The notes: generated by a model not told the origin, from the sequence alone. A stretch of DNA of 64,000 bases from Physcia stellaris (GCA_018902385.1 JABSSW010000056.1:222386-286385); one strand, 5' to 3'. Positions 12,460 through 24,139 are shown, counted from the stretch's first letter. Program-made: numbers and translations.

Positions 12460-13560
12460 GATTTTTGAATCAATCGAGAACAGAATTTTCGAGACATGTT
12501 GATAATCATTCGAGCATGTCTGATTTCGAATATTGATTTCGACATTGCTGAAAATGTTGCAAGAAATTCACGACTTCATTGAACAATCTAACATTCAAGT
12601 TTTCAAGAGTGAATTCTGAATAGAAAATATCGATATGTTGAAACATTAAAATCATCGCAGAAATTGAAAATCAAAATCGATTTGCTAGACAAACAAATGT
12701 GATTTTGGAATGTTCTCAAGCAACTCAAATGATGTTGATATCGATTGTTGAAAAAAAAACGTTTTAAAAGATTTTTGATATTTCTGATGCAATGATCTTT
12801 GATGCAAGATTTCGAAAATCTGATATTGAATTCAACATCGAGACAGAGAACAAATGCTGATTTGTTAGATAAATAGATAGAATATTGAAAGAATCTCGAA
12901 TGAGAAAAATGATTGCAATATCAGATGTTGATGATGATTCGAACAATTTTTGAAATCGATACTGAAACTATCGCTGAAATCAGAAAATATGATCGATCAA
13001 TAAAAAAGACAAATATGTTTTGACAATATTCTCGAAAAACATAAATGATTTCGATATTGAAATAACGTGAATATTAAAAATTTTTAATTAGAAATGATAT
13101 TGACTTTCTGACTGAATACAGAATCTATCATCAAAACAAAAGAGAATAGATCTTTTGCTAGATAAACGAAAATGATTTCGTAAAATTCTCATCAAAAATA
13201 AATGATTTTTGTATCAGATTTCTTGATTGAATGTTGTTGATTTCTGACTAAATATCGAGTTCATCGAGTGAATAGAAAAGAAACACTGATTTGATAAATC
13301 GATGAGTATGTTTTCGAATTAATTCTCAAACAAAGAAAATAGTTTCGATGTTGATGTGTTGATGAAATGTTGAATCGAAATATGTGAATTTTTTGACTCG
13401 ATATCACAGTCATTTCCGTACAGTTTTTTGATTGAAGTATTAAAGCAATCGAAAGAATAAAGAAAAACGATCGAGTTGCTAGTAAAATAAATCTGATTTT
13501 GAAGAATTCTCGAAGAAGATAAATGATTCGAGTTCGATCGAAAAGATGAAAACGATATTT
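12460..13560 (-). repeat. KA degenerate tandem repeat, about 150-180 bp unit
   Basis: About six diverged units recur near 12676, 12850, 12990, 13148, 13285 and 13466, each with a motif like TTGCTAGATAAAC...GATT...ATTCTC. On the minus strand one unit (12764-12946) reads IIFLIRDSFNILSIYLTNQHLFSVS, which aligns with the single N-terminal segment of KB (IILFIREFFDILSNHLANRLFFSVF at about 14566). The array therefore looks like multiplied copies of an N-terminal coding module, now decayed. Confidence 0.55.
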
Positions 13561-14096
13561 CGAATATTGATGATCAAGAATTTGATTTTCGACTCAACGA
13601 CGAAATTACTGATTTGATCACTGTTCAGACAGTTGATATGATGTTTTCGTGATGTAGAAAAATTCGTTGACTTGATGATTTAAATTTGATTTTTGATAAT
13701 TTGCTTTGACGATTGCTTTTGCAACTCGTTTTTCGATTTTACATCGATTATTGAATTCGCGAATTTTGAAAATTATTGACGTACACTTTGTGTCTGATCA
13801 CTGATACTGATTTGACGACTATTTTTGCAATTCGTTCTTCGATGAGTTTTGCTTGATACATCGACTTTCGCGATAGATATTTTCTTGAAAATTCTGCACA
13901 ACACTAGAGCGAGCTATGTTTTCTGTTTTTTTTTTGCTGATTCGTTGAATAGAATCGAGTCTCGTTGTTCAGTCTGACTTTGAAGAAGTGACGTCTTAGA
14001 TCTTCGCATTGAGTTTGAAAACTTGTTTATTGAATAAACTGTCGTATTTCGAGCAGCTTGAAAAAATGTAAAGTGATTTCGATATAATGTGAAAAA
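13561..14096. other. KA leader region, no gene seen
   Basis: There is no open frame or recognisable protein. This is where the KA 5' LTR should lie. I see no sequence ending in CGCTCGTCACA, so it is missing, truncated or too diverged. The left flank of KB (AAAAA at 14092-14096) does not match its right flank. Confidence 0.5.
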
Positions 14097-14278
14097 TGTG
14101 ACGAGCGTACTATGTGTTGATTTCTAATAAATGTTTGAATCTTTATCTTATCATATCGAAATTCGAATTCGAATTTCGCTATGATCAAATCATTTACATA
14201 TGATTTGTCAGATTTTCATAGTTAATTCTGCAGTCTAGAATTTTGTTGTTTATTCATATCATTGCATGACATTTTACA
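14097..14278 (+). repeat. KB 5' LTR (182 bp)
   Basis: It starts TGTGACGAGCG and ends CATTTTACA, equal in length to 16271-16452. Differences are about 12 CpC/CpT-context and three CpA-context transitions. Confidence 0.88.
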
Positions 14279-14550
14279 TTATTCTAGATTCTCAAACTCA
14301 ATCGGGATATGTTTTCGTACATGTCTCAATCATAGTTTGAAGCAAACAGTTGAATTGAGCATTGCGAATTTCATTTCGCAGCAGAGTTTCGTCGATCAGA
14401 TTTCAAATATTTGAATCATTAACGAACTCGATTTCTTCATTTTACACGTCTATTCAGATTCATACAACAATTTAATTACATTCTCGTCGAGATACGCGAG
14501 TTCAAAATAAGATTTCATTACATCATTCAAGAACGATTGTATCAGAAACT

Positions 14551-16015
14551 TTGTTACAACACGAAATCATTCTTTTTATTCGAGAATTTTTCGATATTTT
14601 ATCTAATCATCTAGCGAATCGATTATTTTTTTCTGTTTTCAGAATGCATTGTCAACATTGTAACGACGAGTTTTCAGAAACGTTTACAATTCGCGAGCAT
14701 TATCAACAATCTGACATTTGTTTTGAGACTATTCGACATCGAATTGCACAATACGATGCTATTCATCATCATCGTTTTCTAGAAGTCAGATTGATCAGAC
14801 AAAAAGAGCAAAAGAAAGTCGCAATGATCAGACCAAAAAAAACAAAAAAAACAAAAGAAAATCGAATTGATCGAGCAAAAAGCTGCAAAGCGAACAGAAA
14901 TTGAAATCATTGAAATTGTCAAATCAACATCAACATTTTGTGATATCGATATATTCGATTCAACACTCATATTTGATATTTTGAAATTTGATTTATACAG
15001 CAAAATGATAGATTTTCTGCAATATTTTCAGCAAATTCAACATCAATATCGAAAATCAGATGTGCTCGATTTATTGTTCAAATGCGTTCGAGATTTCGTT
15101 TATGCATGATTCAATAATCAATCAAGTTTCATCATTATACAGAATTTCGACAAAGATTTGATTTGCGCATTTTCTACTATTTCGTTCGAATTCACATCGA
15201 AATCATTTATTTCATCACATGCTTCGCATATTTCATCTCAGTATCATTCGTGCGTTGAATGTTTCGCTCAATTCTCGTCAATGACTCGATTTCTAGAATA
15301 TACGAAACAAATCAATTGTTTGAAAATGATTTGCAAACATTGCGAACAGAATTTCAATTTCAAAAACAAATTTCACGAGCATATTCGCGAGCAGCATATT
15401 CAGAAATCGAATATCAACTCGAATTTTCGATTTTCTACATCAGAATTCATTTACAACATCAAGAAGAAATCAATTTCGTTCATTTCGTCTGTTTCGTCGA
15501 TTTTTTTTGCAACATTTACATCGATATTTGAATCAATATCATCAAAATGTTCGCATTTTTCTATTGCGACATTCAATATCACATCAAAATCGATGAAAAA
15601 ACTATCAATCAATTGTTCATTTACATTTTCGACTTCATTTTCGATTTCATTTTTTCGAACATCTGTATCAAAACATCAAAAATTTTATTTCATTATCGAT
15701 GATTTGATTCGCATGTTTCGTGAAAAGTCTAAATCATTTGATTTACATTCGCATCAAAAAGATTTTGTTTTTTCGCAACGTTTCGACGATAATTCATTTC
15801 GTCGATCACGTTTTTTCATGTATCAATCACGAATAATTTTTTATTTCATGTTTGCAGTCAATCAGAAAACATCGATTAGTCAAAGTTTGAAAAACTCGAA
15901 TTCGAAGAATTTTCAACAGCATACGTTCGCGAAATCGATATCGTTTTGTCGTTTTGTTCTGTCAAAGAAATCGATCATTTCATCATACAAAAAAACACGT
16001 ATTTTTTACATTTGA
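14551..16015 (+). pseudogene. KB C2H2 zinc-finger protein with PIP-box-like motif
   Basis: Three open pieces (14551-14904, 14867-15109, 15158-16015) come from one gene broken by a frameshift and a stop. The first has a conserved N-terminal helix and CQHCNDEFSETFTIREH, a degenerate finger. The third has finger CKHCEQNFNFKNKFHEHIRE...H at 15332-15397, a Ser/Phe-rich linker (Ser and Pro codons mutated), then DDLIRMF, which aligns with VDDLFHMF in Z. After it QSRIIFYF at 15824-15847 aligns with QSRITSYF in Z and still fits Q-x-x-I-x-x-Y-F. Co-occurrence with Z shows one protein family in several non-autonomous elements. Exact function unknown. Confidence 0.75.
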
Positions 16016-16270
16016 TTGCAATCAAAATTCTCATCAAGATTTTCATTCGCATGATTTTCGTTTACGTTTTCGTTTACGTTTTCGTCATTTTTTCGATTTC
16101 GAATTTCAGATCACGTTTGTTGCATCTGTTTCGATCATTTCAGTTTTCGCAATGACTCGTTCAATTATCGACGTTTTAGTCAATTATATTTTTCGAATCG
16201 CCGGCCGATGAGAGAAATGAAAGAAATGATTAGTCGCTTCGAGACGAAACTGAAAAAAAACGAAAAATAA
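16016..16270 (+). other. KB 3' untranslated region
   Basis: Short repeats (GTTTTCGTTTACGTTTTCGT near 16060-16090) and an A-rich end before the LTR. CGCCGGCCGA at 16199-16208 is a rare surviving CC/GG cluster in this region. No gene is seen. Confidence 0.5.
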
Positions 16271-16452
16271 TGTGACGAACGTACTATGTGTTGATTTCTG
16301 ATAGATGTTTGAATTTTTATTTTATCACATCGAGATTCGAACTCGAATTTCGTTATGATCAAATCATTTACATATGATTTGTCAGATTCTCATAGTTAGT
16401 TTTGCAGTCTAGAATTCTGTTGTTTACTCATATCATTGCATAGCATTTTACA
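16271..16452 (+). repeat. KB 3' LTR (182 bp)
   Basis: It starts TGTGACGAACG and ends GCATTTTACA, followed by TGATT (16453-16457) and the G1 integrase. It marks the right end of composite K. Confidence 0.88.
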
Positions 16453-17403
16453 TGATTATCATCATGAACGACGACTAGAATATTTTGAATAATTGAATGA
16501 AATATGCACAGTCGATGAAATTCGTAAACGTGATTGTCAATGATGAAATCATCAAATCGAAAAATTAGCTCATTAGTCTTTCGATAAAAAGAAAGTTTGA
16601 CGACGTTTTCGTCGTTTTTATTTTGTTGATTTAGCATTGAGCATATCTTTTTCAATTCAAATCGTTGATGTAACTCGCGACAAGCTTTTTGCGAAAATCT
16701 TTCTCAATTTTCATTAAAGTTGTTGTGAAAAAGCATCGAGTTCGTCTTTTTCGAATGCAACGTCAATATTGAAATTGATTAAACGAAAGAAAACGTCAAA
16801 CACAATGTGTTATTTGTTTGACTTGTGACGCAACTCGACGTCGAATCGTTGAATATAGTCGAAAACGCGTACAAATCGAAAATTGAACTTGTCAATGAAA
16901 ATTGTAATCATGTTGATTTGTTTAATTATGTTTAAAGTCGCGTCGTGATTCGTGAAAATGATAATGAAACGTTGTTTCGAGAAATCGATTAAATGTTTTA
17001 TTTTCTTTAACATTCAAACTATATCAACGAACTTTAATTCGATGAGTCAATATTTTGTTTTCGCGTTCGTTAGAAATCGACTAAAAAACAAAATAGATTC
17101 GATAGTTTTTCTAAACGAATATTCTTTATCATTTCATTTGACGCTATTTTTCACGTGATACATCATGTCAATTAGCTCGAATTTCTTGCTAGCATCGAGA
17201 TCGACGTATAGCTTTTTACGAGAGTTCGAATGAACGAGATAGAAAAATTTAATTAGCAAAAATTGTAATGTTTGAAAAAAAACTAGCTTTTCAATAGTAG
17301 AATTCTTAATTCTAGTGTTGCGTGAGTAGATTTTTTTGACATTGTCAATTACAAATTCGTCGTGAAATAGTTCAGTCTTCAACTTTTGAAACGATTTGAA
17401 CAT
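16453..17403 (-). pseudogene. G1 RNase H and integrase N-terminus
   Basis: Minus-strand pieces: 17403-17134 has KKLYVDLDASKKF and YHVKN (RT connection/RNase H start). 17013-16810 has IIIFTNHDATLNIIKQ and FDYIQRFDVELRHKSNK, the RNase H end. 16655-16453 ends with LCIFHSIIQNILVVVHDDNH, the integrase N-terminal region including the first zinc His area, where K begins. Frames are separated by stops. The RNase H Asp in FTNHDA replaces the usual TDH (Asp to Asn). Confidence 0.85.
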
Positions 17404-17433
17404 TTCAGCGTATCAAAACACATAATTTCGTAA

Positions 17434-18034
17434 TCAATTCGTGAAATTTAAATACGTCTTCAGTAATTGCAAAGTAGTAGAAAAGAACAAACGTGAAATA
17501 GTTTTCAGCTTTTTTTCAACGATGACTAGTTCAAAAAAATCAATTTTCTGATCTAGCAAATGAACAGTGAGATAGTCAATGAAAATTTTTTTCGATTTGA
17601 TAGAAATGTTGTTAACTTTGAACATATCGAAAATTTGCTTGAAATGAGTTAGATGTTTCTGTAAAATGTTTGAATGAACAACAATATCGTTTACATATGT
17701 TTTAGCGAAAACTCGAAGCGATCGAAGCAATCGATCGATTTGACGTTGTACGTAAACAAAAGAATTTTTGTAATTCATCACGATTACGTTGAAACTTTTT
17801 TGATTTTTATGTGTGATCACAGTCAATTTATGTTTGTCGTCTGAATGAATTCTTCATTGATAGAAAAAAATTGAGCAATTCAGCACAATAATGTATTGAC
17901 ATTTTAAAACAACTAAAATTATGTCGAATTGAAGAAATAAAAAATACACATTCGATTGAGTGATAACGTTGAAATTTCGAATATTCACAACAGATCGATT
18001 TTTTTTCTTGTCGTTGATCTTTTTTCATACGCAA
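17434..18034 (-). pseudogene. G1 reverse transcriptase
   Basis: On the minus strand, 17826-17434 reads KSFNVIVMNYKNSFVYVQRQ then AKTYVNDIVVHSNILQKHL, the RT palm with the catalytic Y-V-D-D changed to Y-V-N-D, followed by the thumb (IDFFELVIVEKKLKTISRL). The adjoining 18034-17828 carries upstream RT sequence in another frame. The Asp-to-Asn change fits G-to-A after A or G. Confidence 0.88.
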
Positions 18035-18243
18035 AACACAAAATAGTTAAATGAAATAAATTCGTCGATTCAATTAAATCTATTTGATTCATGTAATTTG
18101 TCAAAAGTTTCGTCGACAAACTTTTTATTCTTTTTGTTTAAAAAATATATTTTAATTTTGTCGAATATTCTTTGCTTTCAGTTCGATTTGAGCGAAATTT
18201 TCATTCAGTTTTTTTGAAATAGCTTGACAAAGTCTGTGTTTTT

Positions 18244-18570
18244 TCAAATATCAAAATAGATTGACATCAATTTTGTGATAATTTGCACGACATCGTCGCT
18301 AAATCGATGAATGATGACGTCATTATCGAGAATGATTTTTGTCGAAAATTTCAAATCAAATTTTGACTTTGTATTTTTCAAGTTTGAAATAGTTGAAATT
18401 TCGTTGATGAAAACTAGAAATTGAAAATCGCTATAACAAATCGACGAAAACTGAACATTTAATTTTGAAAAAATTTGACGTTGCGACAAAATCGAATTGT
18501 GAAAAATTTTCGAAATTGCGATTGTGACGACGATAATTTCAAAAATGAAAAAATTATTGTCATTCAACAC
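18244..18570 (-). pseudogene. G1 region between protease and reverse transcriptase
   Basis: The minus-strand open piece (LNDNNFFIFEIIVVTIAISKIFHN and following) lies where Gypsy pol has the protease-RT linker and RT fingers. It has no firm motif. It includes DNDVIIHRFSDDV, which may align to the pre-RT segment. The gap 18035-18243 holds only broken frames. Confidence 0.45.
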
Positions 18571-18609
18571 GTTGATAACGACGTAAATCGCGACGATAAT
18601 TTTTTTGAA

Positions 18610-19345
18610 TCAATTAATTTTATGTTTTTGAATTGAACGTCGTAAAATTAAATCGACGACGTGATTAATCTCGTCGACGTGAATTTGAAAAACATTAATG
18701 TAATTTATTTCGATTATGTGATCGACGCGATAATTTCGAAATATATAAACGAATTGATTGCTTTTATTGCGAACGATAATTTGTTTAGTATTGAAATCTA
18801 CTAAATGAACGTAAAGTGAAAGCTTTAGCTCATTCGATTCGAAGAGATAATTTCGATCGAATGAGACAATCGTATAATGCATTGAAAAAATTAACTCGAA
18901 ACGAAAAAATATTACAGTGATTTTACGAGCATGAATCGAAGTTTGAACAATTATTTTAAACGTTCGAATCTCTAGACTAGTTGTAATTTCACAGCTCTCG
19001 ATGTAAACTGTCTTTTTAGATATGTTAACATCGATTTTTTCTGACTCGATAACGTCATTTTCAAGTAGCATGTTAGTTTTCAAATTATCGATCAAATGAA
19101 TTTTTCTAATGATTTTAACTTTAATCGAGTTATCGTTCTTTTGATCAGAAAAATACATAAACAGAATAACATACTCAGCAATTATATGCTTGTCGACGTC
19201 TAAATCACGTACGAAAATAAAAATAGTCATAGTTTTAATGAATACATTTGAAATTTGTTTTTTGAAAAACTGACGATCGCATAGAACTATGTCAACGTCG
19301 ATGTTTAAGCAAATCGACTCAATTTCAACTATTGATGAAAGAGCT
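18610..19345 (-). pseudogene. G1 aspartic protease
   Basis: On the minus strand the N-terminal piece (about 19345-19250) contains CLNIDVDIVLCDRQFF, aligning with the active-site pattern L-D-T-G-C-x-V-T-L-V-D-R. Catalytic Asp is Asn and Gly is Asp, both G-to-A after A or G. The main open piece 19230-18610 continues with IRKIHLIDNLKTNMLLENDVI, a hallmark of this fungal protease family (IHLVDxLKANMLIGNDI), and YIESCEITT. A second copy of the domain is in G5 at about 46120-46843. Confidence 0.85.
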
Positions 19346-19365
19346 ACGTGAATACGTGCGTAAAT

Positions 19366-20085
19366 TCAGTTTCGAAAATCATGATCAATGTCGACGTCTT
19401 TGTTGAAATCGACGTTTGAAACAATGATGAAAATCGATGCAAATTTAGTTTTCTTAAAGAAATCGAAATGAGCATTTGTGAAAGACTTCGACGTTTTTGA
19501 TACAATAGTTGAGTCAAAATCGATGATTTCGATTTTCGATTGCGTGATAAACGAGCTCGTAAACTCGTCTGACTTTGAAACTGTCAAAAGTTTTTTAGTT
19601 GAACTTCGCGTAATCACACTGATGTTCTGAATAATCATAATAGTAAAAGAAAATTGATTAAATACATTTGCTGAATAAATCAAACTAGTTTTGTCAAAAC
19701 AATCGAAACGAAAATGTTCGTGTAATTTATTGTTGAACGAAAAATCATTGCTACACTTTTTGCAAATAGCTATTTTATTCGATTTTGACGAAAATACTTC
19801 TGACGTGATCAAATAAACAACGTTGTCATTCTCGTCTTCGAAATCGTTGTAGAAATTTGATTGATAATATGAAATATTTTTTGAAACATGATAATCGTCA
19901 GCATTCTTCTCGTCAAAGTAGTCTTTTTCAATTTTTTCAGTTTCGTTATTTTCGTCAACGTTGTAAACTTTAGCTTTGTCAGATTTTTCAAATTTTTTGA
20001 CGTTTGATTTGTTCGATTTTCGATTCGAAACTGAAGCGAACTCGTTTGAAAATTTTAACAAAAGAGATTGTCTTGCAATTGACAA
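19366..20085 (-). pseudogene. G1 Gag C-terminal part with C2HC zinc finger
   Basis: Open minus-strand piece of 239 codons. An acidic, low-complexity N-terminal part (VDENNETEKIEKDYFDEKN) precedes CKKCSNDFSFNNKLHEHFRFDC (19699-19764), a C-x2-C-x12-H-x4-C finger with the F-x5-L-x2-H spacing of classical C2H2 fingers. It lies between the capsid region and the protease, where many elements have a CCHC knuckle. The same finger type is in G5 at 45830-45895 and, with His as last ligand, in the Z/KA/KB proteins. Probably binds element RNA or host DNA (inference). Confidence 0.75.
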
Positions 20086-20461
20086 AACAGTTGAGAATGA
20101 ATCGAAAGATTTTTGTTGATAACTTTTTGTAAATTGACGAGACTGATAGATTGATTGAGTTTGATAAATCGAATTTCTATATTGATAAAAGTTGTAACTC
20201 GATGACGATCACATATACGTTTGACTAAAAAGATTGACGTAGAATTGTTGACTAAAGTCAACATCTTTTGTTCGATTCTGTTTACTAAATCGATTAAATC
20301 GATCAGCATTGTTATTGAAATTTGAGTTGTTAATTTGATCGCGATGACGAGTTGTCATATTCATTTATACACTTTTTTTCGCATTCAACTGATTTAAAAA
20401 TGTAATCAAAATGATGTTTTCAGACGACTCAGAAATTTGCGCTCGAAAATTCAGCTCGAAA

Positions 20462-21541
20462 TTACTTCAAACAGTGATACATTGATGAAATACTGATGAG
20501 AAGTTTGCAATTCTGACATGTCGAAAAATATTTTGCATGTAATTTCGAGATTTGCGTTCTCGACGAACGTCGACATAAATGTAATTTTCGATTTGTAGTT
20601 TTTTCAGAGCAGTCGACGTTCGCTTTTGAATCGTTTGATAAAATGAGTGCATCAACGTTCAATGTTAATTTTTCGAAAAAAATTCTTCTCAATCTCAGTT
20701 AGCTTCGCGTTATATCACGTTAAAACATGATTCTTTAGACAAATAAACATCAGCTTTTTGATTCTAAAATCGAATGAAATTTTTTCAGATTCTTAAAATG
20801 ATCAATGAAGATGAAAACGTTTCGATAAAAATTGTGTCGATCAAAATTGACAATGAACTGATTTGTGTCGATTGAATTTTCATAGTCAGAATCGAAATAG
20901 TTCACGTTTTCAGCAAATTTGACAGCTGATTGAAGAATATTATTGTCAACAAAAAAAAATGTTTCAATAGCAGATCGAGATATTGAAACGAAAACGATAA
21001 CTACGATCATAATGTCATTTCAAAAAATTTGATCGATTTTCGATGATGATTGAATTAAAAACATAATGCGACGAATCTTTTCGATTTGAGTGAAAGAAAA
21101 TGTTTGACTATTGAAAAAAAATGTCTGACTATTGTCAATCTGAATGCTGATTGAGCGACGTTCATTGTTCGTGATATTTGAATCGACAATAAATTGACGA
21201 AAAGCGTTTAAATCAAAATCAGAATTAGTGATGAGCGAGTAGCTAGAAATTAATGACGAGAAAATAGAATCACGAATTTCTGAATTGCTATTTCGTCGAA
21301 ATTTTGAGCTAATAGAAATTTCAGATTGAATAACTGTAAAGACTTCGAATCGAATAAAAATATCGAGTTTGAATACGAAAAACTGTTCATTCGAAAATTG
21401 TACACGAAATATTGAAAATGACGACGAATTGTTAGCAAACGAGTTAGTTACGATTTCGAATTTAACTGAGAAACTTCGAAAGACGTTCGATTGTCGAAAA
21501 TCGACAATGTCGATTCGAAATTGATTCAAAGCGTTTTGCAA
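20462..21541 (-). pseudogene. G1 gag (capsid region)
   Basis: Minus-strand pieces 21541-21020, 21010-20750 and about 20655-20467 together form a capsid-like Gag. Recognisable parts are YFDSDYENSIDTNQFIVN and FYRNVFIFIDHFKNLKKFHS, the start of the retrotransposon capsid fold in this clade, and YIYVDVRRERKSRNYMQNIFRHVR further on. Reading frame changes between pieces. Open frame 21932-22144 upstream is probably leader. Confidence 0.7.
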
Positions 21542-22243
21542 TGATATTACGTCGTCAATTCATTGAGATGAATAAACAACGTCGTGAGCTCGTGTTCTAG
21601 AAAATTTGTAAATTTTAACAATGAAAATCTCAATCGTACGTCTATCTTCGTTGTTGAGCAATGAGTTGAAAAAATGATCAATTTGCAGAAACTCGTGTAT
21701 CGATCACGCAAACTGAGTAGTTTGATTAAAAATTGAAATCAAAATGTCGAAAAGATGCTAGAAAAATGTCTGAGATTGTCTTTCTAGTCAATGATAAAAT
21801 GTAGAAAACTTTCTAGACTAACTGAAAGATTTTTTCAATCATAGAAAATTTGCGACAAAAAGCAGATACAAATCAAAAAAATGTAATAATAGTTTATTGC
21901 AAAAGAAGCAATCTAATATCAAAAAATGATTTCAAAATGAGACAACGAACGTAAATGAAAAAAAGAAAAAAAGTGAAAAAAACTCGAATAAAAGCAGAAA
22001 TTCAATAAAATTTGAATTCATTTTCTTAGACAAATGCGAATAGAATTCGAATATGACGTAATCACTTTGACTCAACGCAACGATGAGACAGCGAAATAAC
22101 GAAACACATCGAGAAAAAGAAAAACTTGTTTGATGAAATAACATTTACAATCAAATAATGATAAATTTCTGATTGCATTGTTAGTCGAATGATTGATGAT
22201 TAACAAATTAATTTTGATGATGTGATAAATGATGCTATCAAAT

Positions 22244-22426
22244 TGTTGATGTATTGAATGTAAAAAGTTTGATTAACTATCTAGAAATCAATGATCAGAT
22301 ATATATCATAGTAATTACATAAACAAGTCACTCAATTGACTGAATGTCAGTTGATTGACTGAATGCTAAATACAGAAAATTTGTCTATTTTGTTTTCAAG
22401 TTCTAGTCACATGTCAATTCATAACA
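22244..22426 (-). repeat. G1 5' LTR (183 bp)
   Basis: It pairs with 837-1014 and ends CATAACA, followed by ATGAC, the mutated copy of the GTGAC target duplication. The uninterrupted right arm keeps GTGAC. Confidence 0.9.
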
Positions 22427-22431
22427 ATGAC

Positions 22432-24134
22432 AAAATCATTACGCAAAATTCATAATTTCAATTAAAATGCAATTTTTTTTTCGTAATTCGAACGATAATA
22501 TCGATATCGTTTGTAAATTTCGACATATTTTTTTCTTGCGTAACGAAACGATATTATCAATATTTATTTGCGACATTTCGACAAAATAATTGTATTAAAC
22601 GATCAAGATTCGCGATATTTATTCGTCGATTTTTGAATAAAACGATTGTATTGAAAAATCAAAATTCGCGATATTTATTCGTCGATCGTTGAATAAAACG
22701 ATTGAATTAAACGATCAAAATTATCAATTTTTATTTTGAATTTGATTCGATATAAATAAAAACGTATTTTTTTGAAAATTTTCGCGAATTCGCGATATTT
22801 TTTTTTCGTCGTATTGTTTTTTGTTTTTTATTCGATGCGTCAATTGTTTTTATAATATAATAAATGTTGTTTTTGATTGTTTTCATTCATTTGTTGTATC
22901 GTTTTATTTTATTTTCAAATATCGATATCGACGATTAAAATTATTTTTTTTGTTTCGTATTCATTTATCAATCGATTTTTTATCGTGAAAAACGTCGTTT
23001 TTCAAAAATTTTATTCATTTGTTGCATCGTTTTATTTCATTTTCAAAAAACAACATTGATAACAATAATTATTTTTTTCGTTTTCGATAAATAACGATTT
23101 TCAAAATCGAATATTCAACAATAAATGTACACATCAATAAAAACGCGAATTTCGAACATTTTCACGTACGCAAATCATTTTACATTTTTTATTATTTTTT
23201 GTTTTCGAATATTTGTTTATTTTCGCGCAATTCAAATCGACAAAATAACGACAAATTTGATTAAATTTTGTGTTATTCGATTCGATTCGAAAAACGCACG
23301 CAAAAAAAAAATTTAATATCAAAATTTAAATTTTTTCATTGTTCAAACGTTTTGATTTTTTATTGATCAAAACAATTTTTATATCAACGTTGATTTGATG
23401 CAAAAATTTTTCATTGACAAAACAATCGCGATTTTTGACACAATTCGAATTTTTGATAAAATTTTCAATTTTTGTATTGATTTTGTTTAACATTAAAATT
23501 TAATTTTTTATTTTTTATTGATTAAACAATTTTTGCATTAACGTTTATTTGATACAAAAATTTGTCATTGATGAAATAATCGCGATTTTTGACATAATTC
23601 AATTTTTGATAAAAAAAAACAACATTGATTACGAATTTACGAATTTTTAACAAAATTTCGACAATGTGACAATTTCGAAAATAACAAAATGACGTTTTTT
23701 TTTAAACGAAAAAACAAATTTGCAATTTTTTTTTATTCGATTGAATTTGTAAAAAATTGAAAAATTCGACGAAAAAAAACAAAACGAATGAATTTTTGAC
23801 AACAATTCGTAAATTATCGAAATTGTTAATCATGACGAATAATTAACGTTTGTAATTTGATAATGACGATATATTTGTTCGCAACGACGACAACAAAAAA
23901 ATAATGTAAAAATAAAATGAAAAATATAAAACGATTTGTTTATTAATTAAATTAATGCGAAATTTAATTACATCAAATTCAACACACGTTAAAATTACGA
24001 ATTATTTTTAATTATATACGCAATTTACATATATTGCGACATTATATTAAAACAACAATCGATAAACTTTTTAATATGTGAATATATTTCAAAAATTTTG
24101 TTTAACAAAATAAACACAAACGCATTTAAAAACG
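22432..24134. repeat. Left arm of large inverted duplication, segment 2
   Basis: It matches the reverse complement of about 37790-40375 once the 0.97-kb insertion at 38005-38975 is removed. No credible gene is present. Internal tandem repeats are shared by both arms: a roughly 53-bp unit near 22580-22730 (CGCGATATTTATTCGTCGAT), a roughly 125-bp duplication near 22886/23011, and a roughly 170-bp duplication near 23340/23510. The segment ends at the AATTT target duplication of Z (24135-24139). Confidence 0.8.
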
Positions 24135-24139
24135 AATTT

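Larger units (their letters stand above)
9390..16452. mobile_element. Composite K: two C2H2 elements head to head in G1 integrase
   Basis: The 7063-bp insertion is bounded by LTRs in opposite orientation (9390-9605 reverse, 16271-16452 forward) and by a perfect 5-bp target duplication TGATT (9385-9389 and 16453-16457). The left half (KA) codes on the minus strand and the right half (KB) on the plus strand. Both encode the same kind of C2H2 protein and neither has pol. The 5' LTR of KA cannot be found next to KB. CC and GG are almost absent, but many CT and AG remain. Confidence 0.8.
14097..16452 (+). mobile_element. KB: short non-autonomous LTR element with C2H2 gene
   Basis: This 2356-bp element has 182-bp LTRs (14097-14278, 16271-16452). 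It encodes only the C2H2 protein and no gag-pol. Its own flanks do not match each other (AAAAA left, TGATT right); TGATT matches instead the left side of the whole composite. Confidence 0.85.
837..22426 (-). mobile_element. G1: nested, decayed Ty3/Gypsy chromovirus (minus strand)
   Basis: This is a full-length LTR retrotransposon. Its LTRs are 837-1014 and 22244-22426, flanked by a 5-bp target duplication (GTGAC at 832-836; ATGAC at 22427-22431, one G-to-A change). The inverted arm at about 40380 carries the empty site. Read on the minus strand it holds gag, a C2HC finger, protease, reverse transcriptase, RNase H, integrase and a probable chromodomain. It is split by G2 (2285-8993) and composite K (9390-16452). 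Removing both leaves about 7.8 kb, normal for the family. All frames are broken, so it cannot be autonomous now. Confidence 0.9.
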
